Assembly: GCA_905235515.1 (NCBI GenBank)
Contig: CAJOLV010000011.1
Coordinates: forward strand, 1 to 38,115
Origin: an uncultured Bacilli bacterium
GTDB taxonomy: Bacteria > Bacillota_I > Bacilli_A > RFN20 > CAG-826
Direction of reading: 5' to 3'
Length of the DNA: 38,115 nucleotides
In this document: positions 25,694-33,319 of the stretch, piece after piece
Layout of the letters: each line of letters starts with the position of its first letter
Position numbering within the stretch: position 1 is the first letter of the stretch
Position numbers and translations under genes: made by a program
The notes under the pieces: model-generated
Database searches by the model: none
What the model saw: the letters and a program-made list of their open reading frames with translations, nothing else
What the model was told of the DNA's origin: nothing

Positions 25694-26317
25694 GTGACTA
25701 ATAGATTATCACCAGAATTAACATTAACTGGTTCATATGAAAAATGTTGGAAAAAGATTAATAACCATTGGTGGCTTTATAAAAAAGAAAATAATAATGA
25801 GAAATTCTCTGAATTATTTGCTTATCAAATCGCTGAATTATTAGATATCGACACCGTTAAATATGAACTTGATGATGGATATATTAGGTGTGAAAATCTA
25901 GCCTCTATTTATAATTTTGAGCCAATGGCATCACTTTGTGATGACGATGATTCATATCAAAGAGTTTTCGACACTCTTTATAAGATAAGTGAATCAATAG
26001 CGGTTAGTTATCTTAAATTAATGACGTTTGATATTATCATCAATAACGTTGATAGACATAATGAGAATTGTGGGCTATTAAGAGATAAGAAAACTGGAAG
26101 AATTATCTCCTTAACCCCTAATTTTGATAATAACCTATCATTATTAAGTGTCGATCCAGAATTAACTAATAAAGATGGATTCTTATTAGTATTTAAAAAA
26201 TTCTTAGTTAATCACCCTATCGCTTATGATCTTTATCAAAAGATTCATCTTCCATGTCTAGATGAAAAGATGATTAAAAATATCTTAGATAAATACTCTA
26301 AAGTAATTAGTTTATAG
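25694..26317 (+). CDS. HipA-like kinase domain protein, possibly 5'-truncated
   Basis: 207 residues from a GTG. Kinase-like features: the early segment LTLTGSYEKCWKK, a lysine in WWLYKK (~K30), the catalytic-type NVDRHNEN (D120, H122, N124) and the metal-binding TPNFDNN (D145). This matches the C-terminal catalytic half of HipA/CtkA-related kinases. Relatives usually carry another ~80-100 residues before the first motif; here a TAA stop directly precedes the GTG and no ribosome site is present. It is either a natural short form or a decayed gene. No HipB-like partner is next to it. Confidence 0.6.
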   Translation: MTNRLSPELTLTGSYEKCWKKINNHWWLYKKENNNEKFSELFAYQIAELLDIDTVKYELDDGYIRCENLASIYNFEPMASLCDDDDSYQRVFDTLYKISESIAVSYLKLMTFDIIINNVDRHNENCGLLRDKKTGRIISLTPNFDNNLSLLSVDPELTNKDGFLLVFKKFLVNHPIAYDLYQKIHLPCLDEKMIKNILDKYSKVISL

Positions 26318-26333
26318 TTAATTACAATAGAAA

Positions 26334-26362
26334 GGGAGCCCTTTATAGGGCCCCCTATTTTT
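26334..26362. terminator. Convergent terminator between kinase and surface-protein genes
   Basis: GC-rich stem GGGAGCCC/GGGCCCCC (26334-26341 and 26348-26355) with T-rich sequence on both sides. A second dyad ATTAGAC-AAA-GTCTAAT (26368-26384) follows, overlapping the surface-protein stop. Confidence 0.75.
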
Positions 26363-26383
26363 AGAGTATTAGACAAAGTCTAA

Positions 26384-29300
26384 TTATTCTTGTTCTTTTC
26401 TCTTTCTCGCTAATAATAAGCCAGCGCCAATTAAAGTTGTGATAGAGATAAGTGCACTACTTGCAAGGATAGAAGCGTGACATCCATCATGGATATCGAG
26501 GTTATGACCAATGACATCAATAGTGAATGAAGCACTCTTACCTTCGTATTTAATTGTGACAACTTTTTCGCCTTTAGTAGAAGTATCAACGGTAATTGAA
26601 CCAATCTTGCTTAAGTCAATGACGGCTTTGGTTCCATCGGAATAAACCGCTCTAACTTCTAATCCTGTTGGATCAAAGTTTTCATCAATGTAATATTCAG
26701 TCTTGGTTGGGACAGTAATTTCGATACCAATTAAGGTTTTTCCACTTGGAGTTGGAGTATCTCCACCTTCACCACCACCTTGGCCTCCAGCTTCTGTTGG
26801 AGTAACTACTCCATTAATGGAGTAAACGAATGTACCACTACCAAATTCTGGTGTTGAGTTGTTATAGGTGAATGGAGCACCTTTAATGATTAAAACATCA
26901 CCAATGTTGAGATCATCAACGCTTTCCCAGTTAAGACCATTGTCTTTTGTTGCGGTTTCAGATTTCATTAAGTAATAAATCAAGATTTCATTGCCATCAT
27001 CATCAGCAATCTTGACATTATTCATATCACCACTATTACCGAGTTTGGCGGCTTTTTCTTTCACTTTGCCAGTGAAATATAAGGCTTCGCCTGCTGTTCC
27101 TCCAGCCGCTTCAGCGATTTCTAAAGCTTCTGCAACGGTCTTTGGATCTTGTATAGTACCAGCGTGTGTAGGAATACCTTGAGCAGAAACGGTAACAACG
27201 CATTCATCGTATAAGTTACCACATCTTGCGGTAATTTTTGCTGTACCTTCTTTAACGCCAGTAACAACACCATTTTCTACAGTGGCAACTGTTGGGTCAT
27301 CTGTTTCCCAAGTAATTTCGCCTTGCGCACCACTAGGTGATAATGTAGCGGTTAATGTTACTGTTCCACCAACAGCAATTGTGGCTTGTGTCTTATTAAG
27401 AGTAATATCTGTTGGATCAATAACAATTGGACCAGATGTTTCTTCCCATTCAATTTTAATTGAATCGAGATATAAAGCACCATTATCACTACGAAGACCA
27501 ACATATTGATATTGATTGGTGAAATCAATTTTAGTTGTTAATTGATTGGCTTTCTTCTCTGCATAGCCAACTTTTTCACCAGCTTTTGCTGTGTCATATA
27601 AATCGGTTGTGGCAGTATAAGCAACATTATTGCCATATACATTTACTTTTCTGCCATCACTTGTTGCAGAATTGAATGTTAATGTGACAGATTTGATTAA
27701 TCCAGCTGATTTGGTAGAGACAATGCCAGCAGCATTATCGCTTGTACGTAACTGAACGACTAAATCTTTTGTACCATTGCTTTCACTACCAGCCGCTGTA
27801 TGACCGGCATAAATAGCACCTGATGTACCTTCTTTATTCGCCCAATCAAAATATGAATAGGATTTGCTGTCCGCATTCCATTTTTCTGTTTGATTAACAA
27901 ATTGGGCATCAATTGTATCCGTTACTGTTTCAGCAGGTTGTGAAGCATCTTTCCATGAAGCGTTAAATGTTGCATCAGCATTAACTGTATATGGGAATTC
28001 AATTGGTGAACCTGCATCGTTTTTCCAACAATCAAATTCTTTTCCTTCTGGAGCGGTGAATCCACATTCTGGAGCTTCAGCGATAACTGAACCTTCTTCT
28101 TTTACGAGAGGATTCATTGAGCCTTCAGCGCCACCACCATTAAATGTAATTGTGTATTCTTGTGGTTGTGGAGCTACTTGATCGCTAACATTAATGTTAT
28201 ATGTTGCTTCTTTTCCTTCATATGTGACTGTAACTTGTTTTTGTCCAGCGGTTGTCATATCTGGAGAAGAAACTTCATAACCAGTTGTAATTACTTCATC
28301 CGCAACGCCTTCTTCAGCATAATGGGCTGTGACCACTAAACCAGCGTATGAGAATGTATCTCCAAGATTAAATTCAGTTGGATAATCACCACTTAATGAG
28401 ATAGAATCTAATGTTTTTGTTTGTTCATTTTCAATATATTCTTGAACGTAGCAAGATGTTAATTCATAAGTTGTTTTTGATGAATAATAAAGGAAATGAC
28501 CCTTAACAATGACTTCGTTGCCTTTAACCAATTGAGTCATTGAGTCTTCAGTAAATTTTGAATTGTTTAAGTCCTTACAATTATATGCCTGAACCTCATC
28601 TGTTTGAGTGCCATCATCGCTAAGATAAAAAGTACATGAATCATTATATAATGATGGTTCATCAGCATGATTATAGAATCCATTAATAATACCTCTGACA
28701 AACGCAAAGAATGAAGAATCAGTTGCATAATTAGCAATTAAAGCTTTGGCTTCTGAAGGTTTCAATGGGTTTTCTGGTTTGCAACCTTTTAATCCATTTT
28801 CGGAAATCGTAATTGCGATAGAATTAGAATTGCTTCCCCCTGTTGCGGCTTCAAAATTTGTCGTAGCAGAAATATTTGCAGTACCTTCGCCAACATAAGT
28901 GACTTTAGCGGATGAATCGTTACCAGTAACTGTTGCCACGCTTGGGTTATCTGAAACCCATGTAAATGATGGGGTTCCAGTGCCGGATGCTATTGTAGCA
29001 GAAGCAGTTAAAGTAACTTCGTCACCAATAATTGCATTTGCAATCGGGGCTGTTGGAGCACCGGTAATGCTGACGCTTTGGACTTTGACATCACTAGCGG
29101 TTTTATAAGTAATACTTAAAGAGGCAATTCTTCTATGGCCTGTAGTATCACCAACAGTAAAGGTTACGGAATCACTTTCTCCAGTCCAGGTTCCTCCGCT
29201 ATAACTGTTAACATCAGTAGTTATTTCGTTAGAGTTATCACCACTCCCAAAACCAATAACAATTGATGAAAAAGTTTTGGTAGAAGATGAAACAGTAAAG

Positions 29301-29569
29301 AAACTTCCGCCATAAACACGAACGGCAGACCCATTGGTATAGTATTTAGGCGCATTTGAGCTGGTGCCTTTATCAAAGGTTACAGTAAAATCAGTTCCTT
29401 CATAAGAAGTAATAGCTTGTCCATTAGTATATCCTTGTGCAGAAAAATCCACACTTTCATCAACAGCTTTTGCTTGATGAACTTCGCCTTTGCCAACAGC
29501 GACACCTACTCCGACTGCCATAGCCATACCGACGACAGCTGTAGCAATCTTTTTGAATAATTTATTCAT
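26384..29569 (-). CDS. Large multi-domain surface protein with Ig-like domains
   Basis: 1061 residues. Signal peptide (cleavage probable after HQAKA, ~residue 35), then a beta-rich module (~40-160). A Big_2-type Ig domain (~163-255) and an OB-fold-like module (~265-380, LVKGNEVIVKGHFLYY) follow. Next come a Big_3-type Ig domain (~385-465), an InlB-type repeat (~470-545, YTITFNGGG...), another beta module (~555-710) and a second Big_2 domain (~715-795). The second half ends with a second OB-like module (~800-920), a Gly linker and a last Big_3 domain (~945-1020). The tail is DGCHAS, a transmembrane helix and RKRKEQE. No LPXTG is present. It is probably cell-surface anchored and may bind nucleic acid or host ligands. 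Ribosome site AGAAAGGAAA. Confidence 0.85.
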   Translation of the reverse strand: MNKLFKKIATAVVGMAMAVGVGVAVGKGEVHQAKAVDESVDFSAQGYTNGQAITSYEGTDFTVTFDKGTSSNAPKYYTNGSAVRVYGGSFFTVSSSTKTFSSIVIGFGSGDNSNEITTDVNSYSGGTWTGESDSVTFTVGDTTGHRRIASLSITYKTASDVKVQSVSITGAPTAPIANAIIGDEVTLTASATIASGTGTPSFTWVSDNPSVATVTGNDSSAKVTYVGEGTANISATTNFEAATGGSNSNSIAITISENGLKGCKPENPLKPSEAKALIANYATDSSFFAFVRGIINGFYNHADEPSLYNDSCTFYLSDDGTQTDEVQAYNCKDLNNSKFTEDSMTQLVKGNEVIVKGHFLYYSSKTTYELTSCYVQEYIENEQTKTLDSISLSGDYPTEFNLGDTFSYAGLVVTAHYAEEGVADEVITTGYEVSSPDMTTAGQKQVTVTYEGKEATYNINVSDQVAPQPQEYTITFNGGGAEGSMNPLVKEEGSVIAEAPECGFTAPEGKEFDCWKNDAGSPIEFPYTVNADATFNASWKDASQPAETVTDTIDAQFVNQTEKWNADSKSYSYFDWANKEGTSGAIYAGHTAAGSESNGTKDLVVQLRTSDNAAGIVSTKSAGLIKSVTLTFNSATSDGRKVNVYGNNVAYTATTDLYDTAKAGEKVGYAEKKANQLTTKIDFTNQYQYVGLRSDNGALYLDSIKIEWEETSGPIVIDPTDITLNKTQATIAVGGTVTLTATLSPSGAQGEITWETDDPTVATVENGVVTGVKEGTAKITARCGNLYDECVVTVSAQGIPTHAGTIQDPKTVAEALEIAEAAGGTAGEALYFTGKVKEKAAKLGNSGDMNNVKIADDDGNEILIYYLMKSETATKDNGLNWESVDDLNIGDVLIIKGAPFTYNNSTPEFGSGTFVYSINGVVTPTEAGGQGGGEGGDTPTPSGKTLIGIEITVPTKTEYYIDENFDPTGLEVRAVYSDGTKAVIDLSKIGSITVDTSTKGEKVVTIKYEGKSASFTIDVIGHNLDIHDGCHASILASSALISITTLIGAGLLLARKRKEQE

Positions 29570-29627
29570 TTTTCTTTTCCTTTCTCCCCTATCTCCCTTA
29601 TAGGGGTTACGAATGAAAAACTAACTT

Positions 29628-29689
29628 ATATACAATAAAAAAGCGTTAAAAGCCCTTATACGCTACTAAGATGCTAGATTATTGTATAT
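29628..29689 (-). terminator. Terminator hairpin nested in an inverted repeat
   Basis: The hairpin AGCGT/ACGCT (29642-29664) plus an inner TAA/TTA is followed on the minus strand by T6 (29637-29642). It is enclosed by an 11-bp perfect inverted repeat ATATACAATAA (29628-29638) and TTATTGTATAT (29679-29689), one arm of which borders the T-tract. It may end the acyltransferase operon or act as an attenuator in the surface-protein leader. Confidence 0.5.
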
Positions 29690-29833
29690 TTTTTGTTTCA
29701 CATAATAAGTTTAAGTAAATAAATTTACTAAAACAAGCAATAGTTTAAAAAGTTTTCAGAAAAAAATCACAGTAAAAATTTTCATCAATAAAAAGGGTCG
29801 ATTGTTTCTTAACAAAATGACTTAATAATTATA

Positions 29834-29897
29834 GTGATGTGTCCGAAAGGATTATTTAGTTGGGCCATTGGCTACCTTGCTTGACATCATCTTTTTT
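29834..29897 (+). ncRNA. Candidate small structured RNA ending in a U-tract
   Basis: Closing stem GTGATGT/ACATCAT (29834-29840 and 29884-29890, one G-U) encloses two smaller hairpins: TCC-GAAA-GGA (29842-29851) and GG-GCC-ATT-GGC-TA-CC (29862-29876). It is followed by C and T7 (29891-29898). It matches no riboswitch or small RNA I know. The T-run and folding favour the plus strand. A promoter is uncertain (TTAACA and TATAGT upstream, but only 15 bp apart). Confidence 0.3.
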
Positions 29898-29903
29898 TAT
29901 TAA

Positions 29904-30518
29904 TTAGGCTTTATATTTAGCAAACCTAATGAGCATCACTATTGGGATGATAAACATTATGATAGCGACACCTAGTGGAACATAGGAATGGACTATTAAC
30001 ATCCAATCAGGAATCTCTTTATAATTTGCGCCAATACGATAGGCGAATTCTTCAATAATGACAATATCGGTTAAAGCAGAGGCAAATACCATTTCTTTTA
30101 AACCAATCACCATAATGTCGTTCTTTTGTAACGCTCCTTTTAATTTAAGCGCGCTAAGCACGAGCATGATAACAATAAATAATATAAATAACAGACCGAA
30201 TACTCCACTATAGGTTTTTTGGTTAGATGTATCAATTCCATTAACCTTCAATACTGCGAATAATAAGAATAATAAAGTAAAGAAGAATATTGCTAAGGCC
30301 ATAAATAGATAGGCTTTCTTTTTCTCTGCTCTTCCTTTAGTGACATTCTTAATAAAAATTACTTTACAAATAAAGACTAACAAAGTAGAAATAGAGGCCA
30401 CCATTAAGACCATCGACATTGTTAAAACCCCTAATGTTGCTTTATATAAAAAGCTGATTAAGGTAATAATCGCGGAAAAAGTTGTAATGACTTTTAATTT
30501 AGTTTTACCGCCCGCCAT
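29904..30518 (-). CDS. Six-helix membrane protein of unknown function
   Basis: 204 residues with about six transmembrane segments (near 10-30, 33-53, 70-90, 105-125, 140-155 and 175-198). Loops are short; one carries NGIDTSNQKTYSG. I recognise no family motif. GGGGAGGAA precedes the ATG, which lies 2 bp after the stop of the acyltransferase-like gene, so the two form an operon. A role in lipid or membrane biology is possible from this pairing only. Confidence 0.75.
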   Translation of the reverse strand: MAGGKTKLKVITTFSAIITLISFLYKATLGVLTMSMVLMVASISTLLVFICKVIFIKNVTKGRAEKKKAYLFMALAIFFFTLLFLLFAVLKVNGIDTSNQKTYSGVFGLLFILFIVIMLVLSALKLKGALQKNDIMVIGLKEMVFASALTDIVIIEEFAYRIGANYKEIPDWMLIVHSYVPLGVAIIMFIIPIVMLIRFAKYKA

Positions 30519-30520
30519 AA

Positions 30521-31231
30521 TTATTTTTCCTCCCCATTCTTGAGAGAATTCATTTCCTCTCTTAATGTATTAGCGATTTTATCGAGATCTCCGTATTCCT
30601 TAAATAGTTCAGAAAAATATTTAGGTTTATTAATAATAAATGTCTTTTTCTTGTTTTGAAAATAAGAAACATAGATTGGGATATCAACACCTTTACGATA
30701 TTTCATTTGGCAGAATAATAAGAAGCCATTAAAGACTTTTTCAATCTGGTCTTTATAACCATTAGATGAGTCTTCTGGGTACACTACTAACGGATATCCT
30801 TTTTCCATTACTTCTTCAGTTTCTTTAAAGGTTTTCATCAACCTACTATCAGTGTATGTGGGAATGAGTCTCATTCCGCGATAAAAGCCATTAGGAAATG
30901 GAGAAAAAATCGTACCGATAATTCTCGCCCAGAATAAAGGCATATGTTTCTTTTGATGATAATAGATATGAACTAAATAATGACGGACTGCTTTGATACC
31001 TTCTGTCATCTCATGCGTGCCCCACATATAAACCGGGACAGGGAAATAGTTTTCAATTCTTGTTGGCACTTTTGAACCGACATGGTTAACAATCATGATA
31101 AAAGGTTTATCAATTAAACCATTAGGGTCAACAAATTTAAATTTAGGTCTCGGCCATAAGATTTTTGTTAAGATACGACAAAACTTGAAATAGAATGATT
31201 TTCTTCCTTTTTCGATATCTCTCACATACAT
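30521..31231 (-). CDS. PlsC-like lysophospholipid acyltransferase family protein
   Basis: 236 residues. The region FIMIVNHVGSK stands where the NHxxxxD catalytic motif of glycerolipid acyltransferases is found, but the usual Asp is replaced. The later segments FYRGMRLIPTY and VVYPEDSSNGY fit the substrate-binding and EGTR-like motifs. No clear transmembrane helix is present. The divergent active site makes activity uncertain. No Shine-Dalgarno; -10-like TAATAT/TATACA lies 6-9 nt before the ATG, so the message may be leaderless. Confidence 0.6.
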   Translation of the reverse strand: MYVRDIEKGRKSFYFKFCRILTKILWPRPKFKFVDPNGLIDKPFIMIVNHVGSKVPTRIENYFPVPVYMWGTHEMTEGIKAVRHYLVHIYYHQKKHMPLFWARIIGTIFSPFPNGFYRGMRLIPTYTDSRLMKTFKETEEVMEKGYPLVVYPEDSSNGYKDQIEKVFNGFLLFCQMKYRKGVDIPIYVSYFQNKKKTFIINKPKYFSELFKEYGDLDKIANTLREEMNSLKNGEEK

Positions 31232-31314
31232 AACACATGTATATTAACAAATTTTTTTAGTTTATATAAATCACAAATAATATATTATTATTAATATCTA
31301 CGAGGCCATGAATT

Positions 31315-32082
31315 ATGTTGAATAAAATTGTCGATATCGTGATGCAAGCAAGCAAAATTATGCTTGATGACCAGTCTTTTCGCGTTGATGAAAAAGATGG
31401 AGTGACTAATTTAGTGACCACAAACGATGTCAAAGTCCAAGATTTTTTGCAAGATAAATTAGCAAAATTATTACCAGAATCTTCCTTCTTTTGTGAAGAA
31501 GGTAATGTCAAAGATTTAAGTAAAGACTATATCTGGATTATTGATCCAATTGATGGGACCACTAATTACGCTCGACATATTACTGTTTGTGCTATTTCAG
31601 TCGCTTTAGAATATCAAGGTGAGATTATCATCGGTGTCGTTTATAACCCTTATCAAAAGACCTTATACACTTCCGAAAAAGGTAAAGGTAGTTATTTAAA
31701 TGGCCAAAAAATTCATGTTTCAAATAAAAAATTCAATGAATGCGTTGTCTACACCGCTTTTTCCGCTTATGACAAAAAGTATTCAAATAACTGCTTTGAA
31801 TTTTGTAAGGAATTATTCCCACAAATTAATGATTTAAGAAGAACAGGTTCCGCTGCATTTGAAATATGTTCAATCGGTGCGGGACGTGGAGATATCTTCT
31901 TTGAGATGAAATTACAAGTCTGGGATTATGCAGCGGCATCTCTGATAGTCAAAGAGGCTGGTGGATATATCTCTAGTTTAGATATTAATAATCTTCCATT
32001 AGATAAACCAAGTTTAGTTGCAGTGGCTAACACTAAAGAAAATTTAAATAAACTCCTCGCTGTAGCGAAGAAATATTTCTAA
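31315..32082 (+). CDS. Inositol monophosphatase family protein
   Basis: 255 residues, Mg-dependent phosphatase of the IMPase/SuhB/CysQ superfamily. Metal-binding motifs are present: FFCEEGN (Glu pair), WIIDPIDGTTNYAR and the C-terminal WDYAAASLIVKEAGG. The substrate could be inositol phosphate, PAP or another sugar phosphate. A GAGG ribosome site lies 9 nt before the ATG. A five-codon overlapping reading frame (ATG at 31308) lies between them and is ignored. Confidence 0.9.
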   Translation: MLNKIVDIVMQASKIMLDDQSFRVDEKDGVTNLVTTNDVKVQDFLQDKLAKLLPESSFFCEEGNVKDLSKDYIWIIDPIDGTTNYARHITVCAISVALEYQGEIIIGVVYNPYQKTLYTSEKGKGSYLNGQKIHVSNKKFNECVVYTAFSAYDKKYSNNCFEFCKELFPQINDLRRTGSAAFEICSIGAGRGDIFFEMKLQVWDYAAASLIVKEAGGYISSLDINNLPLDKPSLVAVANTKENLNKLLAVAKKYF

Positions 32083-32097
32083 GAATTTCATATAATG

Positions 32098-32129
32098 AAA
32101 AAGTCGTGATTTTGTTACACGACTTTTTT
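32098..32129. terminator. Bidirectional terminator
   Basis: Stem AAAAAGTCGTG/CACGACTTTTT (32098-32108 and 32118-32128). It serves the plus-strand IMPase and the minus-strand repeat protein, whose stop codon it overlaps. Confidence 0.9.
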
Positions 32130-32469
32130 ATGCAAATAAGATTGCGATAACCGCCATTAGTTGTCTATCAGATAACGACCCATCGATTTCATATAAATAA
32201 GGGCCGCAAAATTGTTTAATGCGATTACCATCGATCTCGGCAATATATGGGCCACAGAATTGTTTGACTCTTCTTCCGTCAAATTCTAATAGATAGGGAC
32301 CACAGAATTGCTTGATACGGCTATTGTCAAATTCATAGACATATGGGCCACAGAATTGTTTGACGCGATTACCAGCTATTTCATAGACATAAGGTCCACA
32401 AAATCTTTTGATACGGTCTCCATCAATTTCATAAATGTATTGTCCACAAAATCGTTTAATTCTCGTCAC
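32128..32469 (-). CDS. Six-fold 16-residue repeat protein
   Basis: 113 residues from a GTG (AAAGGAG lies 9 nt upstream). Residues 3-98 are six consecutive 16-residue repeats with consensus RIKQFCGPYLYEIDGN; each has one Cys, a Gly-Pro turn and a Tyr/Glu strand. A short hydrophobic tail LSDRQLMAVIAILFA ends it. The pattern is like beta-flower/propeller-type small repeat proteins, where each repeat gives a two-strand unit, but I recognise no exact family. Its start overlaps the YwaF-like gene by 14 bp, so it is coupled to it. The function is unknown. Confidence 0.8.
   Translation of the reverse strand: MTRIKRFCGQYIYEIDGDRIKRFCGPYVYEIAGNRVKQFCGPYVYEFDNSRIKQFCGPYLLEFDGRRVKQFCGPYIAEIDGNRIKQFCGPYLYEIDGSLSDRQLMAVIAILFA
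32176..32463 (-). repeat. Six tandem 48-bp coding repeats
   Basis: In-frame repeats inside the gene above. The core (coding KQFCGPY) is close to identical in all units while third positions vary, so the protein sequence is under selection and the DNA has not been recently homogenised. Confidence 0.9.
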
Positions 32470-33250
32470 TAGATAATTCTCCTTTGTTCCTATGTATTAA
32501 ATATTTTACACCCACGATGAGATAATGGGTTATTAGAGCTGTTAAGATATAGCAAGTAACGACAATTAAAGTCCAAATAGAACGATGGACATTTTCATAG
32601 ATGGAGCGGAGAACACCAAAGGTGTGACCATCATAGAAATACATATAATCACAACCTGTCGCACTGTCGAAAGCTAACACTATGAGAGTTAAAATACCAA
32701 ATAAGGCCAGGCCATATTTAAGGTCATCTTTTTTCACATCATAATAATTAGTGATAACCATAATTAATGGAACAATAAAAATAATCGCATGATATATCAA
32801 AGTGTGAAAACCAAAAAAAGAGAATAAGGAAGCGTGCTTACCAGCAAAGCCGACAAATAAAGTGATAAAGCCCATAATCATATTGACTGTCACTAAAAAA
32901 TTATTCGCTGCCTTTTTTATCATATGGTTTTTAGAAAACATCGCGATTGGGAAAATATACATAAACATCGAACAACTATGTAAAGGTAACATCGTCTCAA
33001 TATCAAATGGATATGTCTCATCAATAAAGACTCTTATATAGATTACATTCCACTTCAATATTTCTAAAGCGACAATAAATGCCCATAAGGATATGAGGAC
33101 TATTTTAATAGTTTTTTGACTATTTTTCCTTAATATTAAGGAAACAGTAATGCCCACTAGAACAGTGAAAATAATGAATAGAAAATGTTCTAAAGTAAAG
33201 GCCCAAGGACCTGGACGATTAAACCAGTCAGGATTATAAAAGAATTTCAT
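32456..33250 (-). CDS. YwaF/TP0381 family integral membrane protein
   Basis: 264 residues, about seven transmembrane segments. The N-terminal GPWAFTLEHFLFI and the segment LPLHSCSMFMYIFPIAMF fit the YwaF (TP0381) family, whose function is unknown. The end (NKGELSSDEN) overlaps the repeat gene. No Shine-Dalgarno; -10 TATACT (33260-33265) predicts a start 3 nt before the ATG, so the message may be near-leaderless. Its -35 region falls in the preceding terminator. Confidence 0.8.
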   Translation of the reverse strand: MKFFYNPDWFNRPGPWAFTLEHFLFIIFTVLVGITVSLILRKNSQKTIKIVLISLWAFIVALEILKWNVIYIRVFIDETYPFDIETMLPLHSCSMFMYIFPIAMFSKNHMIKKAANNFLVTVNMIMGFITLFVGFAGKHASLFSFFGFHTLIYHAIIFIVPLIMVITNYYDVKKDDLKYGLALFGILTLIVLAFDSATGCDYMYFYDGHTFGVLRSIYENVHRSIWTLIVVTCYILTALITHYLIVGVKYLIHRNKGELSSDEN

Positions 33251-33277
33251 GTCTTATTAAGTATATATCAAAATAAT

Positions 33278-33300
33278 AAAAAGCGTAGCGGTTGCTACGC
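33278..33300 (-). terminator. Terminator of the 33320-33745 gene
   Basis: Stem GCGTAGC/GCTACGC with a 4-nt loop (33283-33300), followed on the minus strand by T5 and more T-rich sequence. Confidence 0.85.
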
Positions 33301-33319
33301 AATTCAATGGTTTAAAGAA

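Larger units (their letters stand above)
29570..29903. other. Gene-free stretch upstream of the surface protein
   Basis: No convincing reading frame. It holds a hairpin CCCCTAT/ATAGGGG (near 29586-29606) just before the ribosome site, a terminator (29637-29664) enclosed by an 11-bp inverted repeat, a perfect palindrome AGTAAAT-AA-ATTTACT (29714-29729), and a plus-strand structured RNA candidate (29834-29897). Confidence 0.6.

Noticed and set aside
26384-26480. LPXTG sorting signal on the surface protein
   Set aside because: No LPXTG-like pentapeptide precedes the C-terminal helix; the residues there are DGCHAS.
32176-32463. Tandem 48-bp repeats as a CRISPR array
   Set aside because: The repeats are contiguous, in frame, coding and without spacers.
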